Source: Brucella sp. BE17 (GTDB taxonomy: Bacteria; Pseudomonadota; Alphaproteobacteria; Rhizobiales; Rhizobiaceae). Taken from it: 64,000 nucleotides of DNA. The DNA lies in contig NZ_CP154467.1 of the NCBI RefSeq assembly GCF_039545455.1, positions 1,054,001 through 1,118,000 of the forward strand, written 5' to 3'. Positions 51,859 to 60,629 of this stretch are shown piece after piece. The notes under the pieces are model-generated. The model made no database searches and was not told where the DNA came from. It saw only the letters and a program-made list of their open reading frames with translations. How positions within the stretch are numbered: the stretch's first letter is position 1; each line of letters starts with the position of its first letter. The translations under genes were made by a program, and so were the position numbers.

Positions 51859-53079
51859 TCAGCGACGGGTTTCCAGAGGAATCACATTATGCAGATTCTC
51901 GTCCTTGGTGGCGAGAAAGCGCTTGATATTGCGCGCGGCCTGACGAATGCGATGCTCGTTTTCGACCAGCGCGATACGCACATAGTCGTCGCCGTGCTCG
52001 CCAAAGCCGACACCGGGAGCGACTGCCACATCGGCCATTTCAACCAGCAGCTTGGAGAATTCCAGCGATCCGAGCGTTTTAAAGCGTTCGGGAATCGGAA
52101 CCCATGCGAACATGGTTGCGGCAGGCGCAGGCACTTCCCAGCCCGCACGACCAAAGCTTTCGACCAGAACGTCGCGGCGCTGCTTATAGACATTGCGCAC
52201 ATAGGTGATGTCTGACCCATCGCCATTGAGTGCTGCGGTCGCCGCCACCTGAATGGGCGTGAATGCGCCATAATCGAGATAGGATTTTACGCGTGTCAAG
52301 GCAGCGATCAGCCGTTCATTGCCGACAGCAAAGCCCATGCGCCAACCCGGCATCGAGAAGGTCTTGGACATGGAGGTGAATTCCACCGTAACGTCCATGG
52401 CACCGGGTACTTCCAGTACCGATGGCGGTGGGTTTCCGTCGAAATAAATCTCCGAATAAGCCAGATCTGACAGGATAATCAGATCGTTCTTGCGCGCAAA
52501 CGCCACCACGTCCTTGTAGAAATCGAGGCTCGCCACATAGGCCGTCGGATTGGACGGGAAATTAAGGATCAAGGCTATCGGATTAGGGATAGAATGCCTG
52601 ACCGCCCGTTCCAGCGCGCGGATGAAGTTCTCGTCGGGCTTTGCAGGAATGGAGCGGATCACGCCCCCCGACATGATGAAGCCGAAGGAGTGGATCGGAT
52701 AGGTCGGATCGGGGCACAGTACCACGTCACCGGGCGCAGTGATGGCCTGCGCCATGTTCGCAAAGCCTTCCTTGGAGCCGAGCGTTGCCACAACCTGGGT
52801 ATCGGGATTGAGTTTTACACCGAACCGGCGCGCATAATATTGCGCCTGCGCGCGCCTCAAACCCGGAATACCTTTCGACGCTGAATAGCGATGCGCACGC
52901 GGGTCCTGAACGGCTTCGCAGAGCTTGTCGACAATGTTCTGCGATGTCGGCAGATCGGGGTTACCCATGCCAAGGTCGATGATGTCGGCTCCCGCCGCTC
53001 GCGCCGATGCCTTCAAGCGATTAACCTGTTCAAAGACATAAGGGGGCAAACGACGGACTTTATGGAATTCTTCCGACAT
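51859..53079 (-). CDS. alaC: PLP-dependent aminotransferase, AlaC type
   Basis: A 406-residue fold-type I aminotransferase. The PLP lysine is Lys239 in TSMSKTFSMPGWR; Asn177 (FPSNPTA), Asp205 and Tyr208 (SDLAYSE) are the other cofactor contacts. The sequence resembles E. coli AlaC (alanine transaminase) along its whole length, for example LPPYVF and SKGIPGLRRA. Annotation as LL-diaminopimelate aminotransferase also occurs for this family. The start at 53079 gives MSEEFHKVRR. The gene lies 78 nt upstream of hom. Confidence 0.9.
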   Translation of the reverse strand: MSEEFHKVRRLPPYVFEQVNRLKASARAAGADIIDLGMGNPDLPTSQNIVDKLCEAVQDPRAHRYSASKGIPGLRRAQAQYYARRFGVKLNPDTQVVATLGSKEGFANMAQAITAPGDVVLCPDPTYPIHSFGFIMSGGVIRSIPAKPDENFIRALERAVRHSIPNPIALILNFPSNPTAYVASLDFYKDVVAFARKNDLIILSDLAYSEIYFDGNPPPSVLEVPGAMDVTVEFTSMSKTFSMPGWRMGFAVGNERLIAALTRVKSYLDYGAFTPIQVAATAALNGDGSDITYVRNVYKQRRDVLVESFGRAGWEVPAPAATMFAWVPIPERFKTLGSLEFSKLLVEMADVAVAPGVGFGEHGDDYVRIALVENEHRIRQAARNIKRFLATKDENLHNVIPLETRR

Positions 53080-53237
53080 GATCCTGTTCCAGTGGAGGGT
53101 TGAACATAATGGCGCATCTGCGCCGTGTTGAGGAGCTATACACCTGTTATCGAATCGGGTCGAGACTTCTGAACCGTGCAAAAGACCGGCTTTTTCGTTT
53201 TAAGGGTAATTTTATAGTAAAGAGTTGGAAAACCGGT

Positions 53238-53585
53238 TCAATCTTCGCCAGCTTCAATCTGGCGCAGCGTCGCGTCCGCCTCATCCTGCGCCTGCTTGCG
53301 CAAGGCAGCCGCCTGTGCGGGCGTGACACCCCCGCCGGAGCTTCGTGTGGCGGCAAGACGTGTGCGATCCGAATCAAGCCGTTGGGTCAGGCTCTCTTTT
53401 TCTTCCGGAGAAATCTGAACAGTTGCAGCCTTAGGCATGCGTCCAAAGGTCGGATATGTATCCGTGCGCAAAGCACCTTCCTGAGGCGCGCCCTGAAATT
53501 CACTGCCACCGGCGCACGCGGTAAGCATCGCCGCGGCCGCAACTGCCAGCATGAGATGAGCGATCTGCCGCGCACGATTGTTCAT
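53238..53585 (-). CDS. Small predicted lipoprotein
   Basis: A 115-residue protein with a lipoprotein signal peptide: MNNRARQIAHLMLAVAAAAM followed by the lipobox LTAC with Cys23. The mature part is hydrophilic and helical (EEKESLTQRLDSDRTRLAAT, then AQAAALRKQAQDEADATLRQ). I do not recognise a family; similar short Rhizobiales lipoproteins exist. The ATG at 53585 is chosen because it starts the signal peptide. It is followed by the aminotransferase gene after 158 nt. Confidence 0.85.
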   Translation of the reverse strand: MNNRARQIAHLMLAVAAAAMLTACAGGSEFQGAPQEGALRTDTYPTFGRMPKAATVQISPEEKESLTQRLDSDRTRLAATRSSGGGVTPAQAAALRKQAQDEADATLRQIEAGED

Positions 53586-54213
53586 TGTCTTGATCCCGGT
53601 TTCTGCCACTAGAGCGTGTTTCGGTCCAATTGCATCAGACCTGCGCCCTAATTTCTTTTGTTTTAAGCAAAATCTTGTCGGTCCTCGTTTCACCGCAATC
53701 GGATTATGCTTTAACGCCGCGCAAACCGCGACAAAGTTCAATTGTGAAGGGATAGCATCAACTGGAGCCTGCATGTCAACAAGCGAATGCTCCAACCAGC
53801 GCATTTCGACGCGTTGCCGCTCTTTTCGGAATGCAATATAAATGAAAATTGCAACAAGTAACATTTCGTTACTCGGAAACAATCAATAAGCAAATGGTAC
53901 GTTATTTGATAATAAAGCATGAAAATGCACTTCAATAGTTGCACCACGCGCATAAAAAACCTAAAAATTGCCTACCAGTTACCACCCGGGTAATCTGGGG
54001 CAATGCCGAGATTGCTTGACGAACATGGGCAATCACTCCGCAAAGCATTGATATTATACAATATATTTCCCGATATCGACATCGGGATCTGTGAGAAAAA
54101 CCAGATTTATGAGTGGTTTGATCTCATGGGGGAGAATCGATCTCCCGAAACCATGCGGACAGGACGGGTCCTGTTTGCGCCATTGGCCAGGGAAATCGAG
54201 TCGGAGCGAACTA
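53586..54213. other. Long intergenic region with a degenerate repeat
   Basis: This 628-nt stretch lies between the two lipoprotein genes, which are divergent. The first part (53610-53715) looks like a decayed dispersed palindrome; the middle (53830-53980) is AT-rich and likely holds promoters. I see no gene with a good start and codon pattern in the remaining part. Confidence 0.5.
53610..53715. repeat. Probable degenerate dispersed intergenic repeat
   Basis: The stretch begins AGAGCGTGTTTCGGTCCAAT and ends GGATTATGCTT, with AAGCA (53665-53669) and TGCTT (53707-53711) as short terminal inverted ends. It resembles the small mosaic or palindromic intergenic elements common in Rhizobiales, although no second copy this long is in the window. 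Assignment is by impression. Confidence 0.45.
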
Positions 54214-55446
54214 TTGAAATTAATATCTTCTACACACCGGTCAGCCGGCAGATTTCTTTCAGGCAGCGTCGCCCTAATGGCGTTGGTGCTGGCATCCTGT
54301 AATTCCACAGGTACCGCGAGCAATGGCCAGAGTGTGCAGTTGTCGGCGAATAATAATGGATCGCTGCTGGCGGATACGCTACAAAGCGCTGCCGACCAGG
54401 CGGTTGCAGCGGAAGCCGGACAAACGGCCAAGGCCGAAGACAATTTAACTGACGGCACGGCGAGTGAAGCCAAGAATGGCAACGCGCAGCAGGCACCAGT
54501 CGAAGCCAACACCGCCTCAAACAGCGTTGCCAGTGCCGACGAGACCCAGCCTGGCGCAGAAGCGACGCAGGTCGCTGCGGCATCGCCCCCAGAAAAGAAG
54601 TCAACATCGCTGTTGGGTTTTCTGGGAGGTTCCGGCCCTGCGAAAACAACGCAAGCTGAACCCAGCCAGACGTCAGCCACGCCAATCAAGACCGAGGCCG
54701 GAACAACACAGACCGCGCAGAATGAGGCCGTCACTCAGACAGAACAGCCGGAAAAACCGGCACAGGCAACCTCTCTTTTCGGCACGCCGAAGACCGCAAG
54801 TGCTTTTGCCACACCGCAGCGACCAACCGCCTCGCAGGGCAGTATTGCCCGCCTCTTTTCTGAAGATTCAGGCAATGGCCGTTCCGACCGGGCCGAAAAC
54901 AAGAAACTTGCCGTTGTCAAAGCAGTCTCCCCTGCCGCCAAGCACAATTACAGTTATGCGCTTCCCGGTGTCCGCGCGAATGCCGGCTTTGAGATCAAGC
55001 ATCGAAACAGCCTTGCCGATGACAGTGACGTTGATGCGAATGAGTACGACGAATTTCCCGGAGTAACGTTGGCTTCTGCTCCCGGCCTTGCCAGATTGGC
55101 ACCAAATGGTCTCAAGGTGCAACGCGAAACGGTCGATGTCGCCTGCCTCAAGCCACAGCTCGTCACGATGCTTCGAACCATTGAGCGCCACTTCCGCCGT
55201 CCGGTCGTTGTAACCTCCGGCTATCGCAGCCCGAACTACAACCGCAAGGTCAACGGCGCACGCAAATCGCTGCATATGATCTGTGCCGCCGCCGATATTC
55301 AAGTCGAAGGCGTCTCCAAATGGGAACTGGCTCGCTATGCACGCTCCATGCGGGGACGTGGTGGTGTGGGCACCTATTGTCATACGAAATCCGTGCATGT
55401 GGATGTCGGCCCGGATCGCGACTGGAACTGGCGCTGCAAGCGCTGA
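54214..55446 (+). CDS. Lipoprotein with C-terminal peptidase M15-type (YcbK-like) domain
   Basis: A 410-residue envelope protein. The chosen TTG start (54214) has GGAG 7 nt upstream and yields a lipoprotein signal peptide with lipobox LASC. A long Ser/Thr/Ala/Gln-rich linker (about 30-215) follows. The C-terminal domain (about 305-410) belongs to the peptidase M15_3/DUF882 family: VTSGYRSPNYN, His354, Asp361 (SLHMICAAAD) and His395 (SVHVDVG) are the likely zinc ligands. A role in peptidoglycan maturation is inferred. A start at 54091 gives no signal peptide. Confidence 0.85.
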   Translation: MKLISSTHRSAGRFLSGSVALMALVLASCNSTGTASNGQSVQLSANNNGSLLADTLQSAADQAVAAEAGQTAKAEDNLTDGTASEAKNGNAQQAPVEANTASNSVASADETQPGAEATQVAAASPPEKKSTSLLGFLGGSGPAKTTQAEPSQTSATPIKTEAGTTQTAQNEAVTQTEQPEKPAQATSLFGTPKTASAFATPQRPTASQGSIARLFSEDSGNGRSDRAENKKLAVVKAVSPAAKHNYSYALPGVRANAGFEIKHRNSLADDSDVDANEYDEFPGVTLASAPGLARLAPNGLKVQRETVDVACLKPQLVTMLRTIERHFRRPVVVTSGYRSPNYNRKVNGARKSLHMICAAADIQVEGVSKWELARYARSMRGRGGVGTYCHTKSVHVDVGPDRDWNWRCKR

Positions 55447-55470
55447 GCGGTACCGCTTTATCAACAGATG

Positions 55471-55506
55471 AAAAAAGCCGGACCGAATTGATCCGGCTTT
55501 TTTTGT
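55471..55506 (+). terminator. Terminator after the M15-type gene
   Basis: The stem AAAAAAGCCGGA/TCCGGCTTTTTT with an 8-nt loop is followed by a U run. It ends the lipoprotein gene transcript 25 nt after the stop. Confidence 0.9.
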
Positions 55507-55649
55507 TATTTTAATCAAAGGCATAGTTTGTGCTTCGTGTTGTTTTTCAGGCAATTGTTGCGAATGCTGTGTTTTTTTTCAGAAAAGTGATTTTAGGGGG
55601 TTGCGTACCCGAACCTTCCTGAATATAAGCCCACTCACACCAGCAACAG

Positions 55650-55724
55650 GCGCCCATCGTCTAGCGGTTAGGACAGCGCCCTTTCACGGCGCAGACAGGG
55701 GTTCGATTCCCCTTGGGCGTACCA
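55650..55724 (+). tRNA. tRNA-Glu (anticodon TTC)
   Basis: A 75-nt tRNA with encoded CCA. The acceptor GCGCCCA pairs with TGGGCGT, the anticodon loop is CTTTCAC (TTC), and the T arm is AGGGGTTCGATTCCCCT. It stands alone on the plus strand with no tRNA neighbours. Confidence 0.97.
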
Positions 55725-55940
55725 CTTGCTGGTTTTTCATTTTTCTTAAAGTAATATCACTCAGGCCTTTGGGCCGGTCTTCATCGACATTCTCATTCCT
55801 TCTCACTAGCGTCCTATTTTGCAACAACCTTAGCCAATCATTTACCCTTTTGCGCCCTTACCGGTAAACTTCGCTGAATAGCCATTATCGCATCATAATC
55901 CCGGCTCATTCGACCCCGAAATTTCCATCGAGATTTTTAC

Positions 55941-56075
55941 ATGCCCAAGATGGATACGATAATGACCAGCGAAACCAGAACGACCCTCACCTTCCTCAGC
56001 GCCGGGCTTGTTGCAACCGCCATGGTGCTCGGTGCCGATCTGAACTGGACCGACCTCGTCAAAGCATTTTTCTAA
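55941..56075 (+). CDS. Possible 44-residue hydrophobic small protein
   Basis: A short frame (MPKMDTIMTSETRTTLTFLS, then a hydrophobic stretch AGLVATAMVLGADL and WTDLVKAFF) begins after a weak GAG-type ribosome-binding site. Third codon positions are strongly G/C, unlike the AT-rich surroundings, which supports real coding. It looks like a single membrane segment with a charged start. No family is recognised. It precedes the repeat and sfsA. Confidence 0.45.
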   Translation: MPKMDTIMTSETRTTLTFLSAGLVATAMVLGADLNWTDLVKAFF

Positions 56076-56150
56076 GCTCAAAGATTTTGACTTGCGTCCA
56101 TATATTGGACGAACAGCCATTTCCTCTATCTGTCCGAATCTGCTTTTTCT

Positions 56151-56199
56151 TTTTGCGTTATCTGACGCAAAACTATTTCACCCTTTTGCTGGAAATGCT
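56151..56199 (+). repeat. Dispersed element copy upstream of sfsA
   Basis: The sequence runs from TTTTGCGTTATCTGACGCAA to GCTGGAAATGCT and matches the 48-bp tandem units at 3.6 kb with several substitutions. It ends 10 nt before the sfsA start. It belongs to the same family of small elements. Confidence 0.7.
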
Positions 56200-56209
56200 C
56201 TAAAGACGC

Positions 56210-56908
56210 ATGTTTTTTCAAACGCCCCTCATTTCCGGCCGGCTGGAACGCCGTTACAAGCGCTTTCTGGCCGATGTCACACTCGATGACGGTCACTTCA
56301 TTACCGCTTCCGTACCCAATACCGGTTCGATGTTGGGCTTGAGCACACCCGGTGCCCGTGTCTGGCTGAGCAAGTCCGATGCTCCCCACCGCAAATATAT
56401 CCATACATTGCAGATTGTTGAAGCCGACGGAACGCTCGTGGGTGTCAACACGGGCCTGCCCAACCGTATCGCTGAGGAGGCCATTCTAAAAGGTCTCATT
56501 CCTAGCCTTGATGGCTATGCCAGCCTGCGGCGCGAGCAGAAATACGGCGTCAACTCACGGATAGATATCCTGCTCGACGATGGCCCGCTTCCACGTGCCT
56601 ATGTCGAAGTGAAAAATGTGCATTTCACCCGCACGAAGGGCTTGGCCGAGTTTCCCGATACGGTCACTGCACGCGGCACAAAACATCTCAATGAACTCAT
56701 TGATGTGGTTAGCGCTGGCTATCGCGGCGTGATGCTGTTTATTATCCAGAGAAACGATTGCAGTAAATTCAGCATCTGCGGCGATCTCGACCCAACCTAT
56801 GCACGCGCATTCGAACGCGCGCTCACAGCGGGGGTTGAGGCTTGGGCCATTCGATGCCAAATAACGCATAACAGCATCGACGCCACGCAACTGGTGCCTA
56901 TTGGATAG
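56210..56908 (+). CDS. sfsA: Sugar fermentation stimulation protein SfsA
   Basis: A 232-residue protein of the SfsA family (a nuclease-fold-related DNA-binding protein). The typical segments are [40 protein letters not shown] and [19 protein letters not shown]. Length is normal. The gene starts immediately after a repeat copy and is 18 nt upstream of map, so the pair is probably co-transcribed. The physiological role is not well understood. Confidence 0.95.
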   Translation: MFFQTPLISGRLERRYKRFLADVTLDDGHFITASVPNTGSMLGLSTPGARVWLSKSDAPHRKYIHTLQIVEADGTLVGVNTGLPNRIAEEAILKGLIPSLDGYASLRREQKYGVNSRIDILLDDGPLPRAYVEVKNVHFTRTKGLAEFPDTVTARGTKHLNELIDVVSAGYRGVMLFIIQRNDCSKFSICGDLDPTYARAFERALTAGVEAWAIRCQITHNSIDATQLVPIG

Positions 56909-56926
56909 ACAGAGACGGATCGAGTA

Positions 56927-57754
56927 ATGGTAACCTATATCGAAGCCACAAGCGCGCCCGTGAAATACACCGGCCAGATCAAGCTTTACGGCCCTGAAGG
57001 CTTTGAAGCCATGCGCAAAGTGTGCAACCTCACCGCACGTTGCCTCGACGCCCTCAACGATATTATCAAACCGGGCGTCACCACCAATGAAATCGATCGT
57101 TTCGTTTTTGAATTCGGCATGGATAACGGCGCTTTTGCAGCGACGCTAAACTATCGTGGCTATACCAAATCGTCCTGCACATCGATAAATCATGTCGTCT
57201 GCCATGGGATCCCCAATGACAAGCCGCTGCGCGAAGGCGATATCGTCAATGTGGACGTAACCTATCTATTGGACGGCTGGCATGGCGATTCGAGCCGCAT
57301 GTATGCGGTCGGTGAAATCAAGCGAGCTGCCGAACGCCTGCTGGAAGTAACCTATGAAAGCCTGTTGCTGGGCATCGCCGCAGTGAAGCCGGGGGTCAAG
57401 ACCGGTGCCATTGGCGCGGCCATCCAGACCTTTGCCGAGGGCGAGCGTTGCTCCGTGGTGCGTGATTTCTGCGGCCATGGCGTCGGTCAGCTTTTTCACG
57501 ATACGCCCAATATTCTCCATTATGGGTCGCCCAATGACGGCGTGGAAATAAAGGAAGGCATGATCTTCACCATCGAGCCGATGATCAATCTGGGCAAGCC
57601 GCAGGTAAAGGTTTTGTCCGATGGCTGGACGGCGGTCACCCGTGATCGTTCGCTGACGGCGCAATACGAACATACGGTTGGCGTTACCAAAGATGGCTGC
57701 GAGATTTTCACGCTTTCGCCCGCCAATGCCTTCGGTCCTGTGTCGATGCGCTGA
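56927..57754 (+). CDS. map: Methionine aminopeptidase, type I
   Basis: A 275-residue enzyme that removes the initiator methionine. Metal ligands are Asp110, Asp121, His184, Glu217 and Glu248, with His93 also conserved (the segments NVDVTYLLDGWHGDSSR, CGHGVGQLFHDTP, FTIEPMIN, QYEHTV). Length is normal. It lies between sfsA and radC on the plus strand. Confidence 0.97.
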   Translation: MVTYIEATSAPVKYTGQIKLYGPEGFEAMRKVCNLTARCLDALNDIIKPGVTTNEIDRFVFEFGMDNGAFAATLNYRGYTKSSCTSINHVVCHGIPNDKPLREGDIVNVDVTYLLDGWHGDSSRMYAVGEIKRAAERLLEVTYESLLLGIAAVKPGVKTGAIGAAIQTFAEGERCSVVRDFCGHGVGQLFHDTPNILHYGSPNDGVEIKEGMIFTIEPMINLGKPQVKVLSDGWTAVTRDRSLTAQYEHTVGVTKDGCEIFTLSPANAFGPVSMR

Positions 57755-57797
57755 TAAACTTATATCTGTCTGATCTGTTTTGCGGGGTGTGAACAGA

Positions 57798-58547
57798 ATG
57801 ACGAAGAAACCGCGCCAACCGGGAGACCTTCAAGCTCCCGGTTTCAACGATACGATGCAGCTTACGCCGAAGCTGGAAAAGCCGCACCATCTGGGCCACC
57901 GCGACCGTCTGAAGCAACGCTTCCGGGCCGCGCCCGATACGCTTGCCGATTATGAATTGCTCGAACTCCTGCTTTTCCGCGTTATACCGCGCGCCGATAC
58001 CAAGCCACTTGCAAAATCGCTGCTCACCCGGTTCGGATCATTTGCCGAAGTCCTGGGCGCACCGGAAAAGCTGATCGCGGAATTGCCGGGCGCTGGCCCT
58101 TCAGTGGCGATGGATCTGAAAATTGCTGAAGCAGTTGCCAAGCGAAGCGCCCGTAGTCAGGTGATGCAGCGCGAGGTTCTGGGGTCGTGGAACAAGGTGA
58201 TAGAATATTGCACCGCGGCAATGGCCTATGAGACACGCGAACAGTTCCGCATCCTTTTTCTCGACAAGAAGAACCGCCTGATAGCTGACGAGGTGCAGCA
58301 GCAAGGCACGGTCGATCACACCCCGGTCTATCCGCGCGAAGTGGTGCGACGTGCTCTGGAGCTCTCTGCCACTGCAATCATTCTCGTCCACAATCACCCT
58401 TCCGGCGACCCGACGCCATCGCGCGCCGATATCGAGATGACACGCATGCTGGTGGAGGCTGCAAAGGCGCTTAATATCGCGGTACACGACCATGTCATCG
58501 TCGGGCGAGACGGGTGCACCAGCTTTCGCGGGCTGAAGCTGATTTGA
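57798..58547 (+). CDS. radC: DNA repair protein RadC (JAB/MPN domain)
   Basis: A 249-residue protein. An N-terminal helix-hairpin-helix (about 90-110, [20 protein letters not shown]) precedes the JAMM domain with His198, His200 and Asp211 ([14 protein letters not shown]). The ATG at 57798 gives MTKKPRQPG; the frame opens 6 codons earlier. It follows map by 43 nt. The original link to DNA repair is not supported in E. coli, so the role is uncertain. Confidence 0.94.
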   Translation: MTKKPRQPGDLQAPGFNDTMQLTPKLEKPHHLGHRDRLKQRFRAAPDTLADYELLELLLFRVIPRADTKPLAKSLLTRFGSFAEVLGAPEKLIAELPGAGPSVAMDLKIAEAVAKRSARSQVMQREVLGSWNKVIEYCTAAMAYETREQFRILFLDKKNRLIADEVQQQGTVDHTPVYPREVVRRALELSATAIILVHNHPSGDPTPSRADIEMTRMLVEAAKALNIAVHDHVIVGRDGCTSFRGLKLI

Positions 58548-58726
58548 ATGCATTGCATTTGAGTCAAAGCCATTTATTTACCGCCTGTTAACGCTAAAAC
58601 CACACAGCGCAGGAAACCGGGCGAATTTGCTTCAAATTTTCCGGTTTTGGACACATTCACACATCATCACAAGCACGCAACGCAGCCTGCACCCAAGGCG
58701 CGATGTATGAATCAAGCAGTATCGAA

Positions 58727-58752
58727 CGCAAAATACTTTTGCTGGAAATGCT
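58727..58752 (+). repeat. Truncated dispersed element copy
   Basis: CGCAAAATACTTTTGCTGGA followed by AATGCT repeats the 3' half of the element at 56151-56199 and 3585-3688. It directly precedes AGGAG, the ribosome-binding site of the next gene. Confidence 0.6.
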
Positions 58753-58766
58753 CAGGAGTTGAGTAA

Positions 58767-59411
58767 ATGATGTTGAAGCGTTCTTATCTTTCAGCGACGC
58801 TGACAGTCGCGATCGCGGGCCTGGCTGCCCCGACATTCGCCGCCGATATAATGGATAATGGAGGCGATTATTCTTATAATGAACCTGTCGCTTCAGGCCC
58901 CCATGACTGGTCCGGTAATTATGTCGGCGCGCAGATCGGTGCATCCTCGTCCAAGGTGCCAGGACCTTTCACGAACCGCGCTGGCGTGCTCGGCGGCGTT
59001 GTGGCAGGCAAGAACCTGCAAAGCGGCAATTTCGTCATGGGTGTGGAAGCGGAAGCCAATTTCGCCGAAGCAGAACACCGCATCGGTCGCGGCGGCAGTC
59101 TGCAGCAGTCATGGAACACCAATGCCAAGGCCAAGGCTGGCTACGCTTTCGACAAAACGCTCGTTTACGGAACGGCTGGTTATGGCGTGACACGCTTTAA
59201 AGCCAAGGACAACACCACCTCCGCTCCCGGATGGGAAGGCGGCTTCCTGATCGGCGCAGGCGTCGAACAGGCAATCTCCGGTCCAGTTTCGTTGAAGGCA
59301 GAATATGATTTCCAGCGCTTTAACGATGTGAAGTCCGAGGTCAATGGCATATCGCAACGCAATGACCTCAAGAACCATGCTATCAAGGCAGGCGTGAACT
59401 ACAAGTTCTGA
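58767..59411 (+). CDS. Outer-membrane beta-barrel protein, Omp25/Omp31-like
   Basis: A 214-residue exported protein. The signal peptide is about 1-25 (MMLKRSYLSATLTVAIAGLA, then PTFAA). The rest shows beta-barrel features: HDWSGNYVGAQIGASSSK near the N-terminus, alternating strands, and the C-terminal IKAGVNYKF ending in Phe. It resembles the Omp25/Omp31 family (domain Omp-beta-barrel) of Brucellaceae. It follows AGGAG at a good distance. Confidence 0.92.
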   Translation: MMLKRSYLSATLTVAIAGLAAPTFAADIMDNGGDYSYNEPVASGPHDWSGNYVGAQIGASSSKVPGPFTNRAGVLGGVVAGKNLQSGNFVMGVEAEANFAEAEHRIGRGGSLQQSWNTNAKAKAGYAFDKTLVYGTAGYGVTRFKAKDNTTSAPGWEGGFLIGAGVEQAISGPVSLKAEYDFQRFNDVKSEVNGISQRNDLKNHAIKAGVNYKF

Positions 59412-59459
59412 AAAACCCGATCTGACAAAGAAATGGGGACCTGTTGGTCCCCATTTTTA

Positions 59460-60563
59460 TCAGTCTTTTGACGCACGTCGCGCATTGTCGCCATCAAAAC
59501 CGTGCCGCCAGTAAGCAACGACGAGCTGTTGCTCCTTGGGGATATTACGTTCCTTTCGCATATAGGTGCGGATAGTGCGGAAGGCTTTGAATTCACAAGC
59601 CGCCCAGACGTAAATATCCTCTTCGCCCTCAGGCAGTTCCACAGTGCAAACCGCATCCTGCAAAAGCGTGGTCGTCCCCGCTTCCGCACCGTTGCGATGC
59701 AGCCATTTCAGATCAACATCGGCGCGTGAAACGAGCTCCTGCTCTTCCGACGCATCACCGATCTCAATCCGCACCACCGCCTTTACCCCTTGGGCAAGAT
59801 TTGCCAGAATACGGCCAATTGCCGGAAGCGCTGTTTCGTCGCCCGCCAGCAGGCACCATTTTGCCGTGATGGCGTTGCCTCCGCCGCCCGGACCGGTCAT
59901 GCCGACAATATCACCCGGCTTTGTGCTCAATGCCCAGCCTGAACCCGGCGCATCGCTATCGTCACCGTGAACGACCATGTCGATGTCCACGAAGCCGGCT
60001 TCAGGATCAATATTGCGGATCGTATAGACGCGCGTCGAAAGTTTTGCGTCTCCTTCCGGCCAGACGGGGCGTCCATCCTCACCCATGAGCGGCCATTCCG
60101 GCTTTGCCAGTCCCTTGGGCGGAAACAGAAGGCGGATATGCAATCCGCCCTGTGAAAAGCGCAGGAGATTATCGCCCTTGAGCCTTACGCGACGCATATG
60201 CGGCGTGACGTTCGAGACGGATACAACCTGCATTTCGCGGAAATAGGGAAGCGGTCCACCCGATGCACCATCGCCGTTCCAGACGATCTTCGGCTTGACA
60301 CTGCCCTTGTCGAGAAATTCCAGCACATGTTCGGCAATGGAATATTTCATATAGGCGAGGCCTACCTCGTCCTCGCTGCCGACATCGACACTGACATTGC
60401 CGTCATCCCATTTGACCTCGGCCTGACCGAAGCTCAAAACGAGCTGCGCATTATCCTCTGCACGACGCACGTCGGCATGTTCGACAAAATGATCGAGCAG
60501 CTGATTGACGACGTGACCGGCATTGTTCAGTTCAAAACGAGTATTTGCGTTGAGTGCGGGCAT
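59460..60563 (-). CDS. Siderophore-interacting protein with N-terminal DUF2218 domain
   Basis: A 367-residue cytoplasmic flavoprotein. An N-terminal DUF2218-like part (about 1-95, ending near EHVLEFL) is followed by the FAD-binding domain with RVYTIRN (R-x-Y-T/S) and the SIP-type C-terminal domain (ALPAIGRILANL, then VYVWAACEFKAFRTIRTYMR-like region). Such proteins reduce ferric siderophores. The ATG at 60563 has GGAGG 7 nt upstream. It follows cobL by 63 nt; a possible iron-regulatory site lies in that gap. Confidence 0.9.
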   Translation of the reverse strand: MPALNANTRFELNNAGHVVNQLLDHFVEHADVRRAEDNAQLVLSFGQAEVKWDDGNVSVDVGSEDEVGLAYMKYSIAEHVLEFLDKGSVKPKIVWNGDGASGGPLPYFREMQVVSVSNVTPHMRRVRLKGDNLLRFSQGGLHIRLLFPPKGLAKPEWPLMGEDGRPVWPEGDAKLSTRVYTIRNIDPEAGFVDIDMVVHGDDSDAPGSGWALSTKPGDIVGMTGPGGGGNAITAKWCLLAGDETALPAIGRILANLAQGVKAVVRIEIGDASEEQELVSRADVDLKWLHRNGAEAGTTTLLQDAVCTVELPEGEEDIYVWAACEFKAFRTIRTYMRKERNIPKEQQLVVAYWRHGFDGDNARRASKD

Positions 60564-60577
60564 GGCCGTCCTCCGTT

Positions 60578-60629
60578 CAGACAAATTGTCAGCAAGCCTT
60601 ACCCGATTATAAGATGAGGATTCAAGTCA
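60578..60629 (-). promoter_or_regulatory. Possible iron-responsive sites before the siderophore-interacting protein gene
   Basis: A near-palindrome CAGACAAATTGTCAG (60578-60592) lies 15 nt before the start codon. A second site, TGACTTGAATCCTCA on the minus strand (60615-60629), matches the TGA-N9-TCA pattern of RirA-type iron boxes. The gene product suits iron control; the sites are matched by eye only. Confidence 0.4.

Noticed and set aside
54003..54302. A 99-codon plus-strand frame upstream of the M15-type gene
   Set aside because: It overlaps the better supported lipoprotein gene in another frame and has no signal peptide, known motif or good ribosome-binding site.
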